From Acarospora socialis (Eukaryota > Ascomycota > Lecanoromycetes > Acarosporales > Acarosporaceae): 64,000 nt of DNA. Under the pieces are notes generated by a model. It saw nothing but the letters and a program-made list of their open reading frames with translations, had not been told where the DNA came from and did not search any database. Every line of letters begins with the position of its first letter. Position 1 is the stretch's first letter. Below are positions 33,402 through 45,869 of the stretch, piece after piece. The translations under genes were made by a program, and so were the position numbers. The stretch covers positions 1,612,001 through 1,676,000 of the forward strand of contig JAMYGW020000001.1 in the NCBI GenBank assembly GCA_025617375.2, given 5' to 3'.

Positions 33402-34585
33402 ATGGCCGCCTCCTCGTCTGAAGACACATCCGGCGACCGCCTTAAAGGCAAAGTTGCCATCGTTACTGGTTCGTCCCGCTCTTCAACCACAAGCTGTTCT
33501 CCACCTCAGTCTCCCCCTTCTGCCCAACCCCTTCGCCCTCATCCCCCTCACCTACTTTTCTCCACCCCTCCCACCTCCCTGCTTTCCAATCCCCACTAAC
33601 CTCACCTCCCCCAATCACAGGCGGCGGCTCCGGCTTCGGCGCCGGCATCGCCCAACGCTTCGCCGCCGAAGGCTGCCACGTCCTGATCAGCGACATCAAC
33701 GCCTCGGGCGGCGAGCGCGTCGCAGCTACGAACCCGTCCGCCATCGCCTTCATCCAAGCCGACGTCACGAGCGCCGAGGACTGGAAGAAGGTCGTCGAGA
33801 CGTGCGTGCAGAAATACGGGAGACTGGACGTGCTGATCAACAACGCGGGGACGAGTTATCGGAACAAGGTCCGTTTTCCGTTCCCTCTCCTCCTCCCCTC
33901 GGCATGGCGGTGATGTGTCGTCCTCGACGAGCGGGGATGTGTGTGCAGAAGGGTTGAATGCAGTACGCGAGGGGGCGGAGCGCTGACGCGGGAAGCGCCC
34001 AAACCCCAGCCGACGGCCGAAGTGACGGAATCCGACTTCGACCTCGTGATGCGCGTCAACGTCAAGTCCGTCTTCCTCGGTACGCAGGCCGTCATCCCGC
34101 GCCTGATCGAGCAGGGCGCCGGCGGCTCCATCGTCAACATCGCCTCCGTCGGGGCGTCGAGACCCCGTCCGGGCCTGGTCTGGTATAATGCGTCCAAGGG
34201 CGCCGTCGCTAACGTCCGTCCACTCCCTTGCCCCCAGTTTCCTCCACCCTCCTCCACTTCCCTTTCCCCGCGCTCCGAGCCCTCTCAGCCCCCGTCTTCT
34301 GACGCACACAGTAAACAGGCAACCAAAGGCCTCGCGGCCGAATACGCGCCCCACAACATCCGCATCAACAGCATCAACCCGCTGCTGTCCGGAACCGGCC
34401 TCTTCGAGACCTTCGCCGGCGTGCCGGACACGGTCGAGAACCGGCAGAAGTTCCTGGCCAACGTGCCCATGGGCCGCCTGACGGAACCGAGCGATGTCGC
34501 GGCGGCGTGTTTGTTTTTCGCCAGTCGGGATAGTGCGTTTGTGACGGGGACGGCGTTGGAGGTGGATGGCGGGAGGGCGATCTAG
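33402..34585 (+). CDS. SDR-family NAD(P)-dependent oxidoreductase
   Basis: Classical short-chain dehydrogenase/reductase, probably soluble. Four exons: 33402-33468, 33621-33868, 34010-34213 and 34319-34585, all joins in phase, 261 residues. Cofactor motif TGGGSGFG at residues 22-29; the acidic DIN after strand 2 suggests NAD rather than NADP. Also NNAG near residue 95, catalytic Ser151 (NIAS), Tyr164 and Lys168 (YNASK), and a C-terminal VTGTALEVDGG. This layout is shared by 3-oxoacyl-ACP reductase-like, glucose-dehydrogenase-like and many other SDRs, so the substrate cannot be read from sequence. Introns are 152, 141 and 105 bp, and their donors are GTTCGT, GTCCGT and GTCCGT, unlike most introns in this window. 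No obvious metabolic partner lies next to it. Confidence 0.9.
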
Positions 34586-35832
34586 GTGTGGGGATGTGGT
34601 TTGGGGAATAGGGCGAGGGAGGGAGGAGGGGAGGAGGGTATGGAGGAGGGAGGACGGGCGTATGTAAATTCCGTGAAGGAAAGATTCAAAGATTTGAACG
34701 GACTCGAGACCGAGCTTGTTGGTTATGAGAGTGATGCGGTGGATTTTGAGACGATAACGGAACCGCGCGAAGTCCTACCCCCTTGCCCTTGCCCTCGCCC
34801 GCTCGCCCCCGCTTGTTTGCTTGCTTGATGTCTTTTCTTCTCTTCTCTTCTCTTCTCTTCGCGGTAGCGAAAGCCGCATCTGTCTACTGTGGCTGGAACT
34901 ACGACTTGGCTAGCCCCTGGCGTCGAGAACACGGGCCCTTCCGTCTCCTTAGCTACGTATGTAAGATATGTGACGGGTGCCAGTCCCGGGCTACCATGTC
35001 GGAGAAGACGGCGGGGATGAGCCTAGGCTCTCTTTCTCTCGCGCTGTGTCAAATACTTGGGGTGGGTTCGTTTGTGGGTAGGGAGGTAGGTAGGGGGGAA
35101 GTCAAGCGGCTGTCGACGTTGGTCAGAGGAGCTGTGTCGTTGCAATGTCGAAGAGTCGCAAAGACGGTACTAGTAATTTGATTTTGAGGACTCTGACGGT
35201 CTAATTGGTGGGGTAAGGTGAGGCTCATGCGATGCGCAGTGTGGAGGTTCTCTTGGGGGCCGAGAGGGTGGTGAGGGTGCGAGTCTAGAGTTGTCTGAGT
35301 GCGACTACCGTAGGTAGCGTTGTGAAGGAAGAGATATGTTGGTTTGGTTTAGTCACGCCATAGCAGTTGGTCGTAGGAAAGGATAGTCCAGAACGTGGTG
35401 CGAGTAGTCAAGGGATCATTTAATGGATCTGTACTGGCTATATCTCTGGGAGAAGGGATTGCTTCCTGCATTCGTACATATGCACGCGATATGTGCTTGG
35501 GGTTCGCCAGGAACAATGCTTCATGTTGGAAGATTATCAAAGAAAGTCGACAAAAAGTGGGAAATGCAATATTGCGTCACAGTAGTAAAGCAGCCAGCAC
35601 AGCCATGCGGTGGTTTATAAACCATGGAAAGTAAGTGCAGTTCGTCATAGAAATGCGTCTGTCACACCTCTATAGCTTCAAGGATTCCAATCCGCTCTCC
35701 GAGGAGCAACACCGTTACCCCTGCCAAGCAGCCCAGCCCAACCGTGCCGTGTGTTCATGATTCCAAAAAGGTCAGTGATGTTCGACATGAGATCGTCCGT
35801 CAGGCTCCTCGTAGCCAAGGTGGCAGTCGGCT
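34586..35832. other. intergenic region between convergent genes
   Basis: 1.25 kb between the SDR gene and the 3' end of the lectin-like gene. Holds five perfect TCTTC units at 34836-34860; otherwise nothing recognisable. Confidence 0.5.
34836..34860. repeat. (TCTTC)5 microsatellite
   Basis: Five perfect pentanucleotide units, read directly, downstream of the SDR gene in non-coding sequence. Confidence 0.9.
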
Positions 35833-37431
35833 TTAAGGAGCAACGCTTTGACCCTGAGTGATCCATTGACTATAATCGTGATTCTGAATCGTGAATTCGG
35901 TGATTCTCCCATTCTGCAAAGCATACAAGCTTCCATAGGTGTGAGACGCCAGAGAACTATAATTCTGGACGGCGTTCATTTGTGGCGGTTTGTGTGCCCT
36001 CTGATATGCGTGAGGGCCATTCATCCTGATACAAACGTTTAGCAAAAAGACTGACAACTTACAGGGGCTGCGACGGACCACTCGACTGCCGTCACCCCCC
36101 CTGACCCTGACATCAAGACATCAACGAGTGCGGGCAGTCCCGTAACGTTCCCGTATACTGGGACCCATAAGCCAGATGCTCTGTAAGAGAAAGACGTTAT
36201 GGGTGCCTCCATTCCAAAATGACCGAGTAGGTGGCCTTCATTAAGGTTCCAGCCGGATGACTTGCCAGACACTTGTGTGGAATTGGTTTTCTCTAGGAGC
36301 CAGTCAGACAGGCAAAACATACTGGAAAGGTAGGAGATATGGCGAGTAGAAGCAATCGTACTGGCATTGTCAAACTGAGCGAAACTGAGCCAGTCTGCCC
36401 CAACAAGATTCCCCGAAGCAATCTGGTAGTAAAGGCGAAGTTGGGAAGGGTAGTTGCTCACAGCCACGGTGGAGAGCGATACTCCACTGGCGGCAATAGG
36501 ATGGCATGGAATCCTGGAAGAGCCCCAAGTATTCTCGGTTGAGTTGTATAGCCGAAAGTGGTTGTGCTCGTCCTGATACACAAGCAGGAGGGATTGCGGG
36601 CCGTCACTGCGAGCGGTATTTTGGGACCATGTAGCTGCTAACTTGGAGAATGACGCCGGGAAGATCTTGTAGGTGTTCAACGATCCACTTTGCCAATTCG
36701 TTCCGTCGGTAGTAAACATTTCGTTGACTTGCCCTGATTGGTTCAAGAAAAAGAGGTTGATGGTTGTGCCCTTGAGAAATTTCTCTCAGTATGGATAAAT
36801 TTGTAACATTCGTGTCTTGGCCGACACTTACCACGTAATCAGCTTTGACGGCTGCTACAAGTGGTGATCCGTTCTTCGCAGGACCGATTCTGTCGTTCAG
36901 AGTGTACCAAGAGTTCTGGGTGTTATTCCAAGCACTCTCGCGAATCTCGTTCGTCGCTGATTGATAGTAAAGTCGATATTGACGCACATTTTCGGTATCT
37001 TGCCACGCGATAGCAGTCATGCCCGTGTTGCTGTTGATAGAGGACGCGTTGGGCGAAGACGCCGTTGGGACCGCTGACGTCGCCGGTGCAGAACGATAAC
37101 GACTGCCTAGAACTCCACCCAATACTGCTATTATCACTAAAAGTGGTAACAACACCGCCCCTATCACCCACCAAACTCTCGGCGTGAGCCTTCCACTGGC
37201 CGCAAGGATAGGTACCCCAACGTAAGCCCCACCGTGGTCTGCTTCTGACTTTGAATGTTCTGGATGACCGTACGCTGCATCTGGCCCGGCGGCGAGTTCT
37301 CCAATGTCCCCAACCCTGTTGCTTGTGGAATTCAGACTATGACCCCGGTGCTGAGCTGTGGGCTCAAGGCCCGCCCCGGATCCATCGAAAAGTAGCTGGA
37401 GGCCAGCATCATCGCGCATTTCGCGTGCCAT
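35833..37431 (-). CDS. Single-pass membrane protein with lectin-like beta-propeller domain
   Basis: Three exons: 36832-37431, 36063-36770 and 35833-36000, all phase 0. Introns are 61 bp (donor GTAAGT) and 62 bp (donor GTAAGT, branch GCTAAACG, acceptor CAG). 491 residues. Residues 1-80 are a hydrophilic cytosolic-type segment. About 84-106 form one transmembrane helix (VWWVIGAVLLPLLVIIAVLG), then a Ser/Thr-rich linker and a repeated beta-rich ectodomain. The ectodomain repeats show the pattern IAWQD...QYRLYYQ, LLLVYQDEHNHFRLYNSTE and QLRLYYQIASGNLVGADW, with many N-glycosylation sites. This resembles the fungal fucose-specific-lectin-like six-bladed propeller fold. Sugar binding is not demonstrated. 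The last exon (RAHKPPQMNAVQNYSSLASH onward) completes the propeller and is missed if the second intron is ignored. Confidence 0.75.
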
Positions 37432-38292
37432 AGAGCTCACCAAAGAGACGATAGAAAGCCTGAGTAGTAAAGCGACTGCTGTATGAAACCTGGTAATGAA
37501 AGTATGAGAGCAGGAGCGGCGCCCACAGCATGCGGGATCATCTTGTCCTCTCGAGACTCTGATCAGGGCTGTGCTACCCTGCTCATTGGAGCAAGGCTGA
37601 TACTCATGCTATAATTATCACGGTTGTACCTTGCAGTTTGTACAACTGAGATGATGTAGTGACACCCAACAATGCCCAACGGAGCGGTAACTGACGGGTC
37701 TACACATAGGTAGGTTTCAAAATGTGTTCCACAAAACAAATTTAACTGACAGAATGGAATTGCAACCTTGACTTGTTCTCGAGATACCCCATTAGCTGCC
37801 TCATTGCAAACACTGTACGAAGTCGGTGGACAGAAATCGGGTAACTCCTCCGTCAAGCAAAATTGCCGTATTTGTACTAGCGGCCCCCTTCTTCATACCC
37901 AAACCAGTCGTAAGTCCCAACCAGTCCTGTAGCAGTACCACAATATGCTAAATATAAAAGGTCTAAAGGCACCATATCGAGATCAATGTCAAGAGTAATC
38001 AAAAGCGTATCTAGAGCTGCTCGATCAATCCACAGCCGGAACTTTGTGAGGCTCCACTTCATTAGCTAGTCCCGATAGCTCACAACATGCCTATGAAGGT
38101 AGCAAAGGTTGATACAGTCGAGTGAAAGGAGAGTTCGATTGACCAAGACACAGACACTTTGTATGAGGAAAGACCCTTGAACGGAGACTCCGAAAGCGCA
38201 CGTGTAAATGCACCCAGGCCCGACTCCACCTATGCAACAACACAGAACCAGGTCTCAACCTGTATAAGAAAATGCCTGCATCTCTCCCGTAC
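37432..38292. other. intergenic region
   Basis: 0.86 kb between the lectin-like gene start and the 3' end of tho2. Nothing recognised. Confidence 0.5.
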
Positions 38293-41200
38293 TCAGGGAA
38301 TTCTTCTCGGCCGCTTGCTCTCCCCATGCATTCTCTCCCCAGCACCACCTCCTTCATCTCCACCCCTACCTCTCTTCCGTCCGCTCCCGCCACCATCCCT
38401 TCGGTCCCTCTCCTCTCTTCTATCTCCGCCGCCACCATTACCACCACTAGCTCTCATCCTCTCGTTCTCCCACTCCTCCATATCTCTCCGATCAGACTCC
38501 GCTCGCCTGTCTCGATCTTTGCTGCCATCATCTCGACCCCTTCTTCCGCTCCTCTCGTCTCTAGAAGATACACCGCCACCGCCCCCACCACCACCTCCTC
38601 GCCGCTCCCGATGCTCATCGCGTCTAGGCGGTCGGTCATCCTCATGCTCTCTACGCTCCTGCTCCTCGCTATGCGGTCGACTGCCTCGGTGTCGAGCAGA
38701 TCTCCTCTCACCGTCTCGTGCACCGTCTCTACGACCACTCGACGACCGCTCCTCTTCAATGTGTGAGGGCGGTGTTCCGTTCGGTCGTTGTCCGCCAAAC
38801 AGGTCTGGTCTTCCGGGGTAAGGTTCAGACCGCAGACCTGAAGGCGTCGGCGGGCCTGAGTCCATCGGCGACGGCACATTGATGTTGTTCGGCCGACCTC
38901 CGCGACCGCGGATACTAGCGCCTTGGCCGTTCCTGTCGGGAACGTTGGGAGTGCCGGCCTGTTGGAGCACATTCTGGAGGCCGGCGAACCGTTTGTCTCC
39001 GCGAGCTCGGTCGGCAGCGAATGATGGTCCCGTGGGTGGGCCACGGTTTGTAGGTGAAGGACCTGCAGGGCTCAGAGGATGGTGGTGAGCTCCTCTCGGC
39101 CCCGAGGGTGGTGCTGTTGAAACTGGAGAGGGTATGGGTTCGTTTGTCGGGTACGGCTGCCGAGTTTGGAGTTGTGGAGGCCTTGGAGAATCTGTGTTCG
39201 ACGATTGGAAAGCCGCCAGACGGTCAGGGTGCATACCCGAAGTGTCGGGAGCGGCAGCAGCCGAGGTAGGAGGCGCTGAAAGAGGTGTTGATGATGATGC
39301 GTTAAGACCTGAAGGTCCTCGCTGACCACCTCTACCGGACAATGGCCCTGTAGGAGGCGGTCTGTCGGGGACGGATGGTGATGGAGGCAGTGTCTGTTGT
39401 GTGTGCTGAGGTTGCGAGGGGTTGACGTGCGTCTGTGGTGCACTCACGTTACGTCCTCCACGTCCGACAGAATTGCGACCCCTCGGTCCGGAAGGTATGT
39501 CAGGTCCTGGATTGAGTCTGCCATAGTTAAGATCTTGCTGTCGGCTTGAAACACTGGAATCTTGGTTTAGCCGCCCATGATTAGGATCTGCCGGAGGCGC
39601 AACCGGTGGGGTGGGCCGAAGTAGTTCTTTCGATCGATCATTCGATGCATTATTATCGGCAAGGTTTGATCTCGGAGGCCTGTCACCCCGTGGTCCGGTC
39701 GGCGGATGTGAGTCTTCATAGCGAGGAGGATGACCGTATGACATGTCTTCTGTGCCTCGGCGGTCTTCAAACAGAGGACGTTCATCACGCCGTTCCCCAT
39801 ATCGAGGTGGAGGTCCTGGAAGACGGCGATCATCGTGCCTATTGGGCGATGGAGGTCGCGAGGTCCGTCCTCTTGTTTCTCGGCCGTCATACCTTAGAGA
39901 CTCCGAAGTACGCTCGACATCACCATGGAAAGGAGGAGCTCGATCAGAGTGAGAGCCATGAATCAGGGCAGCGCGATCAGGATGCTGTGAAATACCAGAA
40001 CGAGGAGGAGCCATGGTTGAGTCTCTTGACGGCCGCGCTTGCATTTCTGACAGCCCTGAAGCGTGAAAAGGCTCGGAGCCCGACGGCCTATCACGCGGTG
40101 CACGCTCTGGCCACTCATTTCTTGAGGAGGGCCTTGAATCGTGGCTTGGTGGTCGACCAAAGCGATCATCCGGTCCAGACCGAGGGTAAGGCTCTCGTCC
40201 ATTGCCCCAATATCCTTCCTCACGCTCTCTATTCGGCACCGGCGGTCTTTCAGCCATCCGCTCATTACCCCTCTGTAGCGGAGCTGAAACCTGCCGATCT
40301 GAAAGCCGATCTCGAACAAAGTCGCCGTTGCGCTCGGCCCGAACATGATCAGGGAATCTTGTATCTCTGCTATCGCGGCCAGAACGATCCGCTGGTCGGT
40401 CAAGAATATGTCGTTCAGGGGGCCGTGGGAGCTGTGCTTCCGGACGGCTAGGTAGAACATGCTGCATGCGACCACTGTTCGAAGAAGTTCTATTCAAGTC
40501 TGGACGAACAGGGAAAGAGTTGTGATTGGTGGATTGTGCTTGTACTGGCTTGGATTCCACCCTTGGTACCTCCGGTAGTATCTTAGATTCCTGGCTTCCG
40601 TGAGGTTGAGCAGAACTTGTAGTCTGTGTGGTAGGCGCGGGTTGAGATGTTTCGGGCTGCGGCGGTAGTGAGGTGGCTGTTGCAGGTTCAAGCGTGGCTG
40701 ATTGTTGGTCTTGTTGTTGCGGGTGTTGATGCGTCTTTGGCGTCTCATTCTCCACCGTCGAAGCGTGAAGTTTCGCATCTGCTGCTTTAGCGTCTTCGAT
40801 CTCGCCGTCTTCTACCTCGAGTCTGCCCGAGCCACTTTGGGTCTTTGATACTCCATTGATACTGATATTGCATTAGATATATTGTTCTGTATTCGAGTCG
40901 AGAAGACAACTCACTTTGGCTGACTCAGGGGCTTGTAATCAGGCGCCGCTGCATTCAGTCGTTTTTTGGGTGCAACAGCTGGCTGTGGCGTCAACGGTCT
41001 CGCCGAACCACCTGGACTTCCATTGGCTGCGGTTGCAGATTCGATCTTAACGGCATCAGCACCGTTGGGCTGAGAGCGTGTGTTTTCGAGACTCACGAGG
41101 TGGAAGGCTTGCGGCAGCATCCATTGCTTCTCACGTCGCTTCAGGTTCCCTAAAAGTGACGTCGCAGCAATCTTCAGATCTTCCCGAGTCTCCGTTTTGC

Positions 41201-44200
41201 TCAGTTCCGTGACACAGGTCAGTTGGTCTCGCCCTATCCAGTTCACGGCCGGGAAGTATTGATGAATCGCCTTTAGGATGATGATAGCATTGCGAATGCG
41301 CATGTACTCGCCGCTGGTGATGCAGGTCTTCAATGCGCTACTAAGAACCCTGTGCCACTTGTATAAAACTCGGCGAAAGTCTTCAAAGTCAAAGAAACTT
41401 TCCGGGATCTTATCCGTGCTCATCTTCTTGGCAAAGCCGGGAAGATCTCTCTTGGTCCCGAAAGCTTCTTTCTCATAAACAGCCTTATCTGCGTGCCATC
41501 GGCTCATATCGCGTAGAAGCTCGTTCAGGAAGCGACCGAAGTTTTCTGCTTCCTTGGCAGTGCATAAGAATATCAGTGAGGTCATCTTCTTTTCTCTGAA
41601 GAGAAGATCGATCACACCCATGGTCCTGAAATTCGGGGTGCCTGAGGAATGCAGAAACTTCAGCATCTTGAAAGCATAGAGAGCATCGGTAGAGGACAGT
41701 ATTAAACGAGGGAAAAAGCAATGCTCGATCAGTGCAGTATTCAGGGCATCCCATTTGCCCCAGAAACCTGCAAACCAACGGTCTTTCTCCTTTTGCAAAC
41801 GAGCTCTTGTCTGTGAGAAGGACTGAACTCGACCTTTCAGCTCTGAGCGAAGACGGTCTTGCAGATCGTTGAGTGCCTGCTTTTCTCGCTCCTTCTTCTG
41901 AGTGCCAGCGACACTGATGTCCGTACGATCATTGTTAACAGCAAGGACCTTCTTCTTCTGGCGGTTGATCTCATCATCGTAGCTCTGGGTCGGAACGAGC
42001 ATGTCCTGTAGTGAAAGCTGCCAGAACGTGACATAGAAAGGAACACTCAGGGACTCCCAAGTCTTCTCAGGTAATGCAGGCTTGATGTTGTCGATTAATG
42101 GCTTCAAGACAGGGTGCCAGGGTTCGTCGTTATCAATCTCTTGAGTGTCTTTCACCGGCTGAGATGTACTGAGACTAAGAGGCAGATCTTTCATTGCTAC
42201 ATCTCCATCCATCAACCCATCCTGATCCGCCAGGTCAAGTGTTGGGTTACCAATATTTTCGGTAGCAGTAACATCAGTTGGTCCGCCATCTTCAGGTTCT
42301 GCTGCTTTCATGTCGACATCACCATTGGCGTCCTTGCTGCAACCGGCTTGGTTCTGGGCTTCCTTCAGATCTTCCCTCTGACGTGCAATTTCCTTATCCG
42401 TAGCCGCCATCGCTTGCGTTATGCTCGGTCGACTTATCCAGAACGCCACATTGGGTTCCACGCCAAAATCGCGGATGAGTTGTGTCACTTCAGGGACCAA
42501 AGTGTCGAACTCCTTGATCGAGAGGTTGCTTCGAAGAAGATCAAGGTATTGGGTGAGCACCCGATGAATCTCGTCGAAGAGATTACCCAGAAGTTTCAAG
42601 TGGGCATCCGGCTCGGAAATCTTATAAACGCAGGTCTGCCGCTCTTGCGCTATAGAAACCAGTAGCTGTCCTGCAAGTTTGGGCTCTGTAAGAGACCTCA
42701 TCAACCGCTTGGCTGTCGTCCTCGACTCATGCCGCTTGTCGAGTAGCTGTAACATAGTTTGTGCTTGAAGAAGCTCTCCTCCAGCCAATGCTTGTATCTG
42801 CAAGTCATTGAAGTTTGTGTCCGATACGATGCCAGCCATAGAAGATGTGATCTCCTCTAGTACGATGAGGTCGGTGGAATTGCCCTTGCGGAGCTGTTCG
42901 GCAACATACTGAAGGATGGGCGTTGGATTCATGACCGAGTAACGCTTGAACACCTTGCCGGCAAACAAAGACAACGCCGCCAACCATCTACTGGTTAGCA
43001 TGCCGTCCGCTTGGACACGATCCCTCCCTTTCCCCCCCAATGAGCTCATTAACGACCAGGTCAAAACGTCGTATCCTAGGTATGTGAAGTACCGTGCGCA
43101 CTCCACTACAACCTCCACGAGATTATCGTACGATTCAATTTGTCCAATTGCCACCGTGAAAACAATTCCAGGCGAGGAGTATGCAACTTTAGCGAGTGCT
43201 CGAGCCATAGACTTCAAGTTGGTTTTACTGATTCGCTTTAGGACATCCTTCGTCTCTGCTCTTGCTTGATCGAAAGCTGCCTTGATATCTGGAAGCCGTG
43301 AGGTTTGCCCAGAGTACCATTCGGCGTAGATAGAGTAGCGGGTGCGAGTTGGAAAATTTTTGAGCAGTTCAAAAACCTCATTCACCACGCCAGGATTGCA
43401 CCGGGTAAGACTTAATGCTGGTACGAGTAGTCGTTTCGAGAGGTCCACCCAACGAGCTATGTTCTTATCTGAGGTATCCTCAGCGAGAGACGCCTTGCCA
43501 ATTCGCGCAAGCTTGATGAGAAGAGTCGGGTCTTGACCAATCTTGACACCAGTGTAGTTGAGTAGCGTTGCACACAGGGAGAATGCGTCATCCACTGTCT
43601 GGCAGACGGGAACGGTATCCGCCCAATCTTCCCAATAGAACCGATAGTCGGTAGCTTCGTTGGTATCATCTTTGTCCAGCAATGCCCATCGCAATACCTT
43701 GCGAGCAGGTGCGTCGACAAGCCTTACTTGGCCTTTCGGCACGCCAGCTTGGTCCGGATCAGGTACTTTCTTTTGCTCCCGAATGCTAGCTCGGTCGCTC
43801 AGAGGGCGTAGTGGTTCGTACACTTTTTGAAGACAGTGATGGAGGATGCGGTGGATGTACTCAGGCAGTTCCGGAAAGGCGTCGGGGAGCCACGGGAAAC
43901 GGCCAAGGATGTATAAAGACTCTGGTATGGCACCAATGCATAGCAAGCTTTTGAGTAGTTGGACCTTCTGATCTAAAGGCTCTGGTAAAGTTTCCTTCTC
44001 CTCGACTGGAGCCGCAATAGTAACCTTTTCAACGTTTGGATCTGGCCTTGCAGGAGTGCCTCGGTTTCCATCCGTTTCTCGTAAGCGCCCTGCACTTGGA
44101 ACGGTATCATCCACTAGAGCACCCGCTGTCATCAACGCGTTCATCGCGCCGCCACCGGGGCGATTGAGCTTCTCTCGCTCTGCTTTCTCTTTCATCTTCT

Positions 44201-45869
44201 CTTCTCTGACAGCTTCCATTGCGTCATCTGCAGGCCAAATGTGGGGGTAGAGGTCGCGGAGGGAGATGAAGCCAATCTTGATGAGCAGAGCGGCCAGGTA
44301 GATGAGGTTGACTGGAAGGACATCATTCACCTCGCGGGCGGGTGATGCATAGAAACGTAATTTGAAGCCAAGAAGCTGTGCGGCAACCCGGTTACCGTTG
44401 GGTGGCAGAGACCCCGTGGCTTCGATCCACCTGCTATCCTCATCGATCACGGTAGATGGCTGTTCGACATCATTAAGCCGACCACCTTCTAGTTCGGACT
44501 CTGGCATGTGCCGAGCACCAATCTGGAAAAAGGATTTTGTCCCAACTTCCCGAACATTATCCCAAAACGTCTTGTCACGCTGTTCTTTCAGTTCAGAAAA
44601 TTCCTCCTTATCTTCCTCACTCGTTGTCCATGCCGAAGAGCCTGGTAAAGCCCACTTCGGAAGTGTACTAAAGGAGTGGCCCGGATTTTGACCAGAATCC
44701 TTATTCTCAGGCCACCACGAGCTTGCCCTGAGATACTTCACAAAGAAACGATATTGCTTTACCAAGACCGCGGCAAAGACATCAAGCGTAACATCTAGTA
44801 CCCTGCCAACGTCTAGGTCGAACGCTCCAATCATAGCCTTAACTCGTTCGAACGTATCCTCGACGACCTCGCTGGTAGGTGGCTCGTTGCCGCTAGTACT
44901 GAAGAGCTCTGTGACCAGCTTTGAGTAGCCTTCACTCTCCTCTCTCAGAAGGTTGTAATTTGACTGGCGGTATAGCAGATTGGTCTGTTTGCGGATCCCC
45001 ATGCGGCCGAACGTATCGCGTATCAACCCAAGGCTCTGTAACAGGGAGGTTTCGAGCTCCTGCCGCATAAGTGTAGGCGGGACACCGGTAGACAACACTA
45101 ATGGTTGAAGTGAAGGGTTTGATATATCGGCATCCGTAAGGATCGAAAGACAGTCTAGGAAGAATGACTGCGGCTCGAACCCTAGAGAAGGTACAGCTAT
45201 TCCGTTGCCAATGTTATTCACAACGGATGTTGTTGTCGTCCCTATAATATCTCTTATAGTTTCCCCAGCCTCTGTAGGATCTATACGTGCGTCCAGCCCG
45301 GATTTGATGAGCTCCTGTAGTATCGACCCAAGGGTCATTGGATCCTCTTTTCGACGAGCTTCAATGCCAAGGTTGACCACCACTTTTCTCCCAGACGAAT
45401 TCCAGGAGCGAATGTTGCTCTCTGTCACGAATTCGTAGTCATACGGAGAAGATGCTTCGTTGAGTGAATCAGGCGGATTTGGCGGGTTTGGCGGTACTAG
45501 ATGGCTTGTAGCAGGGGACTGCCGAGTCGGAGGGGTCTGCTTAGGATCTTGAGAGCGATTTGGTGTTAATGGAGGGGCAGACATAGAATTTGCGGTCCCG
45601 GGACCGGATTTGAACGGTATAGGTATGGAATTTGAAGCACTGATCGGGCTTCTTATTGGAGCACCGCCTCGTCCACCACGGCTTGCTCTTCGTCCCCCTC
45701 TGCCGCGATGCTCAGGCTGATCCCGTCCATGACCTTGATGTTGATGCGTCTGTTGTGCTAAACCCAAGTTCCCCGGGCGATGCGGAGACGGTCTTGACCC
45801 GTCATTGCTGTTATCTTGGGAATACGTTCGGTCTCCTCTCTTCCTCTTTCCTCCACCCCCAGGAGCCAT
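38293..45869 (-). CDS. tho2: THO complex subunit 2 (mRNA export/transcription elongation)
   Basis: Largest subunit of the nuclear THO/TREX complex, which couples transcription to mRNP packaging and export and limits R-loops. Two exons, 40915-45869 and 38293-40861. The 53-bp intron has donor GTGAGT, branch CTAATG and acceptor CAG, and joins codon AA|T in phase. The product is 2507 residues, in the range of filamentous-fungal Tho2. The N-terminal region (YDYEFVTESNIRSWNSSGRK) and the central helical scaffold contain the THOC2 patterns. The C-terminal THO domain includes EKDRWFAGFWGKWDALNTAL, IEHCFFPRLILSSTDALYAF, MLKFLHSSGTPNF and RNAIIILKAIHQYFPAVNWI. The second exon encodes an exceptionally long (about 850-residue) Pro/Arg/Asp/Gly-rich disordered tail ending in basic RG/RS-like repeats, the part expected to contact nucleic acid. 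Confidence 0.92.

Noticed and set aside
33316-33957. 213-residue plus-strand frame, Pro/Arg-rich
   Set aside because: Runs through SDR exon 1, intron 1 and exon 2 in the wrong frame; the SDR motifs lie in another phase.
39606-40451. 281-residue plus-strand frame
   Set aside because: Antisense to the low-complexity tail of Tho2; arises from its biased codons. The frame of the tail is continuous with the THO domain after splicing.
38293-40755. Separate 820-residue RNA-binding-like gene next to tho2
   Set aside because: The frame lacks an ATG at its apparent start and a 53-bp intron joins it in phase to the THO-domain exon, so it is treated as the Tho2 tail.
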